Shown in pieces: positions 57,433 to 64,000 of a stretch of DNA of 64,000 nucleotides. The stretch comes from Absidia repens. Lineage: Eukaryota; Mucoromycota; Mucoromycetes; Mucorales; Cunninghamellaceae. The stretch lies in the NCBI GenBank assembly GCA_002105175.1, contig MCGE01000007.1:434001-498000 (forward strand), written 5' to 3'. Position 1 is the stretch's first letter, and each line of letters starts with the position of its first letter. A program made the translations under genes and the position numbers. The notes beneath the pieces were generated by a model. It saw nothing but the letters and a program-made list of their open reading frames with translations. It had not been told where the DNA came from and ran no database searches.

Positions 57433-57604
57433 TGTCGACCTGTCAAACTGTCGTAGTTTGTATTTGTGAAAATATTTGACAGGTACTAATTTAGATCATC
57501 TTAGTTTTAATTCATAGTATATATATTTGATCAATTTAACAAAATAATAAGGAGGATATCTTTCAGATACATAAAAACAAGAACCAAGTGATCCACAAAC
57601 GACA
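57433..57604 (+). repeat. 5' LTR of the gypsy element
   Basis: TGTCGACCTGTCAAACTGTC to CCACAAACGACA. The first 152 bp are identical to 62339-62490; the last 20 bp match 63355-63374. An inverted repeat ACCTGTCAAA / TTTGACAGGT sits near its start (about 57438 and 57478). Confidence 0.88.
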
Positions 57605-57606
57605 TT

Positions 57607-57613
57607 TGGTAGC
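57607..57613 (+). promoter_or_regulatory. Candidate primer-binding site (initiator tRNA-Met)
   Basis: TGGTAGC begins two bases after the LTR. Eukaryotic initiator tRNA-Met ends GCTA-CCA, giving a 7-nt complement; the next bases (TTAATTACGG) do not obviously extend it. Inference only. Confidence 0.45.
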
Positions 57614-57865
57614 TTAATTACGGTTTTATTTTTTTTTTGGTTCTTTGTCCTGCGGTTGTTGCCATCCTCGTCCACATATATTTTTTATATATTCCCCCTC
57701 TCTGTTTACTGGTCGCTGCCACCCCTCTTCCCTACTCTATCGGTTGTTGCCACTATTACTGCTTTGCTTTCAATTGCTTGTTTTATTTTATTTTATTTTA
57801 TTTGGTTTTTATTTCAATCAACAAACATCTATCCTACTGATACTATCCTACTGTAACCCCTAACT

Positions 57866-58762
57866 ATGGCTAATCCCGATCATGACATGCAATCTATGAT
57901 GTACAGCATCCTTCAGTCCTTGGCCCAGAGCCAACAAAACCAGACCCAGCTCCTACAACAACAACAAACGTCTACCGGCATGCCGCATGGTATGAAGATC
58001 CAGGCCCCTGACACCTTCCATGGTGATCATTCGTCTGCTGCGGTAGAAAATTGGTTATACATGGTTAGTAACTATTTTGAATTGGTTACCTTGTCGGACA
58101 GCCAACAGATTGCTTATGCCGTCAACCTGCTCCGGGATGGTGCCTTATTGTGGTGGAAACAACTAACACATGGTGAGGTTGTCCCCAGTACCTGGGATGG
58201 ATTTGGGAAAGCCCTTCGTACCGAATTCAAACCAGGGAACACCGAAGCCTTAGCCCGCCAAAAGTTGCTTATCACCAAGCAAACTGGATCCATTGCCGAC
58301 TATGTTGCCGAGTTTCGTCGTCTTATGATGGACCTTCCCAATATGGACGATGCCGATGCGAAGTTCTTCTTCATCCAAGGTCTTCAATACGATGCTCGTC
58401 TGCAGGTGATGATGAAGGAGCCCAGCTCGTTGTTGGATGCTTACAAACAAGCGGAATACTTCGAGATGGTGCAAACCAATGCCCGTGGTGCCATGTCTAT
58501 GCCGTTACCCAGCCAGTCGTCCACCCCTGCCCCCTATAATGGTGTTGCCCCCATGGAAGTCGATACAATGTCCCAAGTCATGTCAAAGCTGAACGCATTG
58601 GAGCAACGGTTGGATCATCCTAAGTCCATGGATCGTTCTCGTGGTAGTAAGGACATCATTTGCTTCTACTGCCGCAAGTCGGGGCACTACAAACGCCACT
58701 GCCGCACCCGGATCGCCGTTATCGCCAAATTGGATCGCCAAAAGGGTTTTCACCAGCAGTAA
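57866..58762 (+). CDS. Ty3/gypsy Gag
   Basis: 298 aa. A Gln-rich N-terminus (MQSMMYSILQSLAQSQQNQT) is followed by the retrotransposon gag core (ENWLYMVSNYFELVTLSDSQ, LRDGALLWWKQLTHGE, LITKQTGSIADYVAEFRRLM), then a CCHC zinc knuckle CFYCRKSGHYKRHC near the C-terminus for RNA binding. Stop TAA at 58760, just 13 nt after a slippery heptamer. Intact frame; start is the first Met after the leader. Confidence 0.92.
   Translation: MANPDHDMQSMMYSILQSLAQSQQNQTQLLQQQQTSTGMPHGMKIQAPDTFHGDHSSAAVENWLYMVSNYFELVTLSDSQQIAYAVNLLRDGALLWWKQLTHGEVVPSTWDGFGKALRTEFKPGNTEALARQKLLITKQTGSIADYVAEFRRLMMDLPNMDDADAKFFFIQGLQYDARLQVMMKEPSSLLDAYKQAEYFEMVQTNARGAMSMPLPSQSSTPAPYNGVAPMEVDTMSQVMSKLNALEQRLDHPKSMDRSRGSKDIICFYCRKSGHYKRHCRTRIAVIAKLDRQKGFHQQ
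58741..58747 (+). promoter_or_regulatory. Candidate -1 ribosomal frameshift site AAAGGGT
   Basis: In the gag frame the codons are CAA-AAG-GGT, so the heptamer A-AAG-GGT fits X-XXY-YYZ in the correct phase. A one-base backward slip enters the pol frame (KGFSPAV), which is open from there through the protease. A downstream stimulatory structure was not established. Confidence 0.6.
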
Positions 58763-61700
58763 CTGCACCCAGAGGTCAGTTACGTGCAATTGATAAATCC
58801 TCTGCTGGAATCGCCAACGCTGTGGAATCTGATAGTAGTGATGTAGATATGTTTGTTGATGCTCTTGATGATAATAAACTTGTTGATTCTTCCTCCTACT
58901 TGACTGCTGATGTTGTTGATGATAATATTGATAATGGTACTAGTGATGGTGGTACTGGTGGTGCTATTGCTGATGATATTGATGGTGATGTTGATGCGAC
59001 TGTTGTGAATCCCGTGGTGAATACCAACTCCCCCAGTGTTGACAATGACTTTGCTGATGCCATGTTCCTCGGTGAATTGAATCTTACCAAAACGACCAGT
59101 CTGCCCTTGTACCGAGTGAAGATCCACGGCGATGTCTTCCATGTAATGATCGATAGTGGTGCCACTGATAATTATGCATCCCCCAAATTGCTACCGCGCG
59201 CCGATCATGTGGTCCCGGTGAAGAATCGTTCGTTGGAAGTAGCTAATGGCGCTAATGTCGATATCAATCAGCAAGTACATTTGACAGTAGACTTTAATGG
59301 TTTCTTGTGTCCGGTGGAAGCCCATGTGTTCGATAGCAAATTTGATTTGATCCTTGGCCGCCGTTGGTTGCAACATGTGAAACCTATACCGAATTGGAAA
59401 ACGGATGAGTGGTCCATTCATCACAACAACAACATGCACCGCCTTTGTCCTCTTACCGATTCTGAAGTACATCCCCAATTACACTATCTGCTGGGTCGTA
59501 AACAAGTGGAACGTTTGGTGAAGTCCGACCAAGCCGAATGTTTCTTGCTACATGTCCGAGATCCTCAACAATTTGGTGCCCCCAACAAAGATGCAGAATG
59601 GTCAAACTTAACGGATCAGTACGCCGATGTCTTCCAAGATGGTCTTCCTGGTCTGCCCCCTGATCGTGATGTCCAACATGTGATCGACACTGGTGATGCC
59701 CGTCCCATCAATCGTCCGCCATACAAGATGAGTCCATTGGAACTTGATGAACTCCGTCGTCAACTACAGGAATTGCTGGACCTTGGTCTGATTCGTCCTA
59801 GTGCTTCGCCATGGGGTGCCCCGGTGCTGTTTGTCAAGAAAAAGGATGGTACAATGCGTATGTGTGTCGACTACCGTGCACTGAATGGAGCCACAATTCG
59901 CAACAATCACCCATTACCAAGAATTGACGAGTGCCCGGACCGTTTACAAGGTGCCGCCTATTTCACCAGCCTGGATCTAAAAAGTGGATACCATCAAGTC
60001 CGGGTTAGTGCATCTGATGTACCCAAGACAGCCTTTAATACACGCTATGGTCAATTCGAATTTCTGGTTTTACCTTTTGGTCTCACCAACGCCCCACCTA
60101 GTTTCCAGAGTTTGATGAATTCCGTATTGGGATCGTATTTGGATGACATTCTGATTTTTAGCCGAACTAAGGAAGACCATATCAAACATGTCCGTGCTGT
60201 ATTGGATCGATTGCGTGCCGCCAAGTTGATTGTTAATCGGAAGAAATGCGATTTCAACTGTCGCGAACTGACTTTTGTTGGTTTCAAGATTTCCGGTGCT
60301 GGTATACGTCCTGCCGATGACAAAATTGCTGCTATAAAGGATTGGCCGGTACCCACTAATGTCCAAGAGGTGCGACAATTCATTGGCCTTGCACAACACT
60401 ATCGCCGATTTATTGCCGGTTTTGCTGGTATCGCTACGCCTTTGACTGACTTGACTCGTGGAATTGGTGCCAAGAAACGATCGATCAGCTGGTCCACTAA
60501 TTGCCAAACTGCTTTTGATACTTTGAAAGCGAAGTTGATGAAGTCGCCACTCCTCGTCCTGCCGGATCCAGCCAAGGAATTCATAATCGAAACAGATGCT
60601 TCTGACTTTGGTGTTGGTGCTGTCCTCCTACAACAATGCGCCGATAATCAACTGCACCCTATCGCCTTTGAATCCAAGAAGTTGTCGGAAGCCGAACGGA
60701 AGTACCCCACCCAGGAGCGTGAATTGCTGGCCATTCTACATGCGTTGCGTACTTGGCGTTGTTTCGTTGACGGTCGCCCGTATAAAGTGTATACTGATCA
60801 CAATCCCCTACGGTACCTTCGGCAGCAACAAAAGCCCACACCACGATTGACACGTTGGCTAAACGAAATCGAACTGTATGACCCCATCATCGAATACAAG
60901 GCTGGCAAAGACAACGGTGTTCCCGACGCCCTATCAAGACGAACGGACCTAATGGAAGAATCTACCGTTAGTACCATGGACCCTGGTTTTCTCTACAACC
61001 TCGACGACATTCACCGCGACAACTGGCCGATGTATTACTTACGTGATCGCCAACAAGTACCTAAGAAACTGGTTCCCCTATTACAAAAATTTGAAAAAGG
61101 CATGGAATTTAGAGGCAAACAGATTTTCCGCAAAGTCAAAGTTGATGGTCAAATCGTTTCCCTACCTTTTGTCGATATGGCCCGCCGTGCTGATATGGTA
61201 CAAGAATTCCACGAATCCAATGGTCATCTGGGTGCTGTTTCAATATATGACCTTTTGAAGTCCCGGTACTGGTGGCCTAATATGCAGCGTGATATTGAAA
61301 CATGGTTAGTCAAATGCAAACAGTGCCAACTTGCCTCTTCACCTCGCAAGAATCGCCATGGTGCCCCTATGATTCCTTTACCTGTCCCCGACGCCTTCTC
61401 TCGTTGGCATTTAGACTTCATTGGCGAACTTCCCACCACAAAAAAAGGTAACCGTTGGTTGTTGGTTGCTGTGGATTACACCACTAACTGGCCCATTGCA
61501 CGAGCTGTCCCTGATGCCACTGGTGAAGCCATCGTCCGGTTCATCCATGAAGAGATCGTATTGCGTTTTGGTTGTCCCGACGAAATCCTAACTGATCGTG
61601 GTGCAAACTTCATGTCCAAGGTGCTAGCCGAATATGTCCGTCGTATCAAAGCCTTCCACAAGTTGACATCTGCCTTCCACCCACGGTCCAATGGTAAATG

Positions 61701-62303
61701 CGAACGCCTGAATGGTGTTATCAAGTCCATGTTGCGTAAGTATGCCCAAGGTCATATATACATGTGGGATAAATTCATTGAGCGTATCCTTTGGTCTTGC
61801 CGCATCCGCACACACCGTTCATTGAAGAAAAGCCCTTTTTATATGGTATATGGTCGCCATCCCAAGCTCCCTGGTGATCAAGCTTTGCCCAAGTCACGTT
61901 TGAAATCGAAGATGGAGTTGATGCCATTGTCGCGTCGCAGCAACCGGTGTTGTCAAGATTGGAGAAAGAAAGACGAAAGGCGCAGCTGGACTTGGAAAAA
62001 CAACAACAAAAAGATAAAGCACTTTGGGACTCCGCCATCAGGCTACAAACTTTTGAAATTGGTGATCATGTGTTGCTTCGTCACGAAAACCCTTACAGCT
62101 TGGAATTCAAATGGCAAGGCCCCTACAAAATAGTCAACCGACGCCTTGACCACCATGTTTACCAATTAGAACCCTTAGCCACTGGCCTACCTTACACATC
62201 ATGGGTACACACCGACCGCCTCAAATTAGCCCTCTCCCACAAAGACATCCACAATGCATGGTACACCCCAGCTCAAGTCCGAAAATTCTGGCCTACAACA
62301 TAA
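58743..62303 (+). CDS. Ty3/gypsy Pol polyprotein, damaged
   Basis: Protease DSGATDNYASP (59152); reverse transcriptase with SLDLKSGYHQVRVS (59967), VLPFGLTNAPPSFQ, and YLDDILIF (60137); RNase H TDASDFGVGAVLL (60593) and YTDHNPLRYL; integrase with H-x-H and CKQCQLA zinc finger (about 61210-61335), catalytic-core WHLDFIGELP, LTDRGANF, and SNGKCERLNG with the Glu; chromatin-facing GPY module WQGPYKIV (62110). Two lesions: about 8 residues are absent between MNSVLG and SYLDD compared with typical elements, and near 61902 the frame changes by one base so the integrase C-terminus continues in another frame to the TAA at 62301. The region between the slippery site and the protease is unusually Asp/Thr-rich. 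Confidence 0.85.
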
Positions 62304-62338
62304 AATCGTGGTCGATTTTTTTTTCCCCGGGGGGCTCA

Positions 62339-62490
62339 TGTCGACCTGTCAAACTGTCGTAGTTTGTATTTGTGAAAATATTTGACAGGTACTAATTTAG
62401 ATCATCTTAGTTTTAATTCATAGTATATATATTTGATCAATTTAACAAAATAATAAGGAGGATATCTTTCAGATACATAAAAACAAGAAC
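62339..62490 (+). repeat. 3' LTR, first part
   Basis: Identical to the first 152 bp of the 5' LTR. The remaining 20 bp (AAGTGATCCACAAACGACA with the preceding C) lie at 63355-63374, after the nested LTR. Confidence 0.9.
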
Positions 62491-63350
62491 TGTCAATGAT
62501 CGGTCTAGACTTGGCTAAATTTGTTTAATATGGATGAGATGACGACTTGGGCTACCAACGAGTAAGTGAACATGCCGCAGTTACGCCATCATCATCAACT
62601 TCTACCTTTACTGCCGCAGTTACGCCATCACTCTATCTTCCGACTTCGTATATCTACCAATTGTACTCCGCTACACTAAACTCATAGACGAACAACATAC
62701 TCCGCCACTTTCAAAACAGTATAAAAGGGCCAACTTTTTGTTACAAAATATTATTCTTCAGTTTTTTCAGTTTATTCTTTTTCTCAATAAAAATAAAAAG
62801 TCAATCTAAAGTTTTTTATAAAAACATCAAGTTATCAAGTCATTTCTATTTTGCTATAGAAATCTTTATTTATTTTATTTTCAGAGTCAGCTATACTCTT
62901 TTTATTTTTATTGAACCAGCTAAGGTCAATACTTTTTACTTTATTTTATTTTATCAAGTTTTCTTTTAAAAACTTCTTTTATTTCAAGTTGGACTTTATC
63001 TACAAAGGTTCTGGTGCTCACTACTTATTACCAATATTATATCTGGTACTTTCTACTTATATCAAATAATTTATTTGGATATTTGGTACTCTCTATTTTT
63101 CAAGACTACAAGTCAAGTAAACAAAAAAGGACATTTCAAATTCCGATTCAGGGGAAAAATATATTTTGGTCCTCGCTGCAAATCCGTTCAAGCAAGAACA
63201 AGAAAACACATATACACTATCTATTTGGTGTAAAATACAACTTGAACTTAACTAAAAGGTTAACTTCATACCGTTACGGCCCATATTAATCAAACAAACC
63301 ATACATATTTGGTACACACTTTTTATATTAACTCAAAAATACCCGTAACA
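62491..63350 (+). mobile_element. Nested solo LTR, 860-bp family (L1)
   Basis: TGTCAATGATCGGTCTAGAC to ACCCGTAACA, with 4-bp target duplication GAAC at 62487-62490 and 63351-63354; the 5' LTR shows the empty site AAGAACCAAG. Contains a TATA box (CAGTATAAAAGG, about 62718), CAATAAAAATAAAA, and the L1 R/U5 landmarks. It is younger than the gypsy insertion it splits. Confidence 0.88.
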
Positions 63351-63444
63351 GAACCAAGTGATCCACAAACGACAATTATAAAGAGTTCTGCTGCTCACTC
63401 TATAAAAAATAAAAACCTAGAAAAACAAAAGACGCAAAAAAGAA

Positions 63445-63528
63445 TCCCTTCAACCTGATTCGAACAAGTGACCTAAGGATGACAATTAACATTACAGTCC
63501 TCCGCTCTACCAACTGAGCTATAAAGGG
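63445..63528 (-). tRNA. tRNA-Tyr (GTA) with 11-nt intron, second copy
   Basis: 84 nt, identical to 39075-39158 in the mature part; the intron reads TGTTAATTGTC, one base different. Same acceptor (CCCTTTA/TGAAGGG), D, anticodon and T arms, and C1-G72. Followed on its 3' side by CTTTTTTG (terminator). The gypsy element ends 70 bp from its 3' end. Confidence 0.93.
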
Positions 63529-64000
63529 TTCTACGTTATGATACGTTGCGTAGTGGTATATGAACCAATCCGTCCATTTTCCCAAACGGACCTTGTCTCT
63601 TTTTATTTTCTTTAGTTTATCTTATATTTAGTATATACTTTTATATATATTATCGTTACTTAGTTTTTGTCCTTTTATTCTTTTTATTCTTTTATTTATT
63701 TATTTATTTTAGTCGATGTTTATCGTTTTATTTATTTTATTTTTACAGATCGCCGCTCTAATCTCGATTATTTATGACAGATGGACGGTCGATTCTAATA
63801 AACTCAAGCTTATTCTGGTATTTGATTTTTATTATTTACTCTGTCAACCGCAAGACTGCCTCCCCTTTATACTACAATTATTCAAAACAGTACGAACACG
63901 AACAGAATCGTTGATTGGATAAATTGTAAAGAAGAAAGAAGACGCAAGAACGAAGAAGAAGACAAGAAGAACTTATTATCAAGCTTGAATACCATACGTC
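63529..64000. other. Window end, no gene recognised
   Basis: AT-rich, then a slightly more balanced stretch (63750-63920) with a TTTTACAG acceptor-like site and an open frame (IAALISIIYDRWTVDSNKLK…). It could be an exon of a gene continuing to the right, but no family is recognised. Confidence 0.3.

Larger units (their letters stand above)
57433..63374 (+). mobile_element. Ty3/gypsy LTR retrotransposon with nested solo LTR
   Basis: 172-bp LTRs, TSD ATTA at 57429-57432 and 63375-63378. Order: 5' LTR, primer site, gag (57866-58762), pol in the -1 frame (protease, RT, RNase H, integrase with GPY module), purine-rich CCGGGGGGCT before the 3' LTR, 3' LTR (62339-62490 plus 63355-63374) split by an L1 solo LTR at 62491-63350. 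Domain order PR-RT-RH-IN defines Ty3/gypsy. The LTR halves that can be compared are identical, so the insertion is recent, yet pol carries a short deletion and a frameshift. Confidence 0.92.

Noticed and set aside
56575..63350. One retroelement with 860-bp LTRs enclosing the gypsy gag/pol
   Set aside because: The right 860-bp LTR has its own TSD (GAAC) inside the gypsy 3' LTR, and the gypsy element has its own 172-bp LTRs with TSD ATTA.

Overview
This is an AT-rich eukaryotic (fungal) chromosome segment. Short introns with GTAAGT-type donors and TAG/CAG acceptors, CT-rich 5' leaders, TTTAG/AATAAA-rich 3' ends, fungal gene families (Nma111, Utp13, Mak32-like kinase, copper-fist factor, Gpr1/Fun34/YaaH carrier, Vps5) and Ty3/gypsy elements all fit. 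Gene style suggests an early-diverging Mucoromycota (Mucorales-like) fungus, but that is inference; no rRNA or organellar marker is present.

Bases 1-44.9 kb are a normal housekeeping stretch. In order: the 3' part of an Nma111/HtrA-like protease (+), a small type I membrane protein (-), SRP72 (+), GAR transformylase/Ade8 (-), a C2 plus lipase-3 diacylglycerol-lipase-like protein (-), a coiled-coil protein of unknown function (-), a GPR1/FUN34/YaaH carrier (-), an N-myristoylation-motif methyltransferase (+), a Mak32-like pfkB protein (-) divergent from a HAD class IIA hydrolase (+), a copper-fist transcription factor (+), Utp13 (+), an alpha-arrestin (+), a DNAJB-type Hsp40 (+), tRNA-Tyr (-), beta-tubulin (+) and a Vps5-like sorting nexin (+). 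Exon joins given below were worked out by hand and keep frame throughout. The genes serve mostly independent housekeeping roles (protein targeting, purine synthesis, ribosome biogenesis, trafficking, cytoskeleton), with no pathway cluster. The beta-tubulin carries Tyr167 and Ala198, both classical benzimidazole-resistance states.

Between genes, and densely at 45-55 kb, there is a repeat landscape that standard gene calls do not explain. (i) A dispersed transcript-like family has five long copies (about 2.96, 15.0, 19.7 minus, 25.6 and 45.8 kb) and five or six short ones (48.4-54.7 kb). All share a pyrimidine-rich leader, a CATGGGGAAACG core and a terminal AATAAA-type signal, and no reading frame is conserved across both subfamilies. 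(ii) Five arrays are built from a GC-rich ~120-bp unit (13 units) that can fold into three hairpins; four of the five open with a GC-rich leader hairpin. (iii) One non-autonomous TIR element has a TA target duplication and a decayed IS630/Tc1-like transposase. (iv) Two ~340-bp solo LTRs have perfect 5-bp target duplications.

Bases 55.5-64 kb are LTR-retrotransposon territory. A Ty3/gypsy element (57433-63374, identical 172-bp LTRs as far as can be compared, TSD ATTA) has a gag/pol overlap with an AAAGGGT slippery heptamer, a short deletion before the RT YLDD motif and a frameshift near the integrase C-terminus. Its 3' LTR is split by an 860-bp solo LTR (TSD GAAC). A second tRNA-Tyr lies just beyond; both tRNA-Tyr genes have LTR insertions close to their 3' side.
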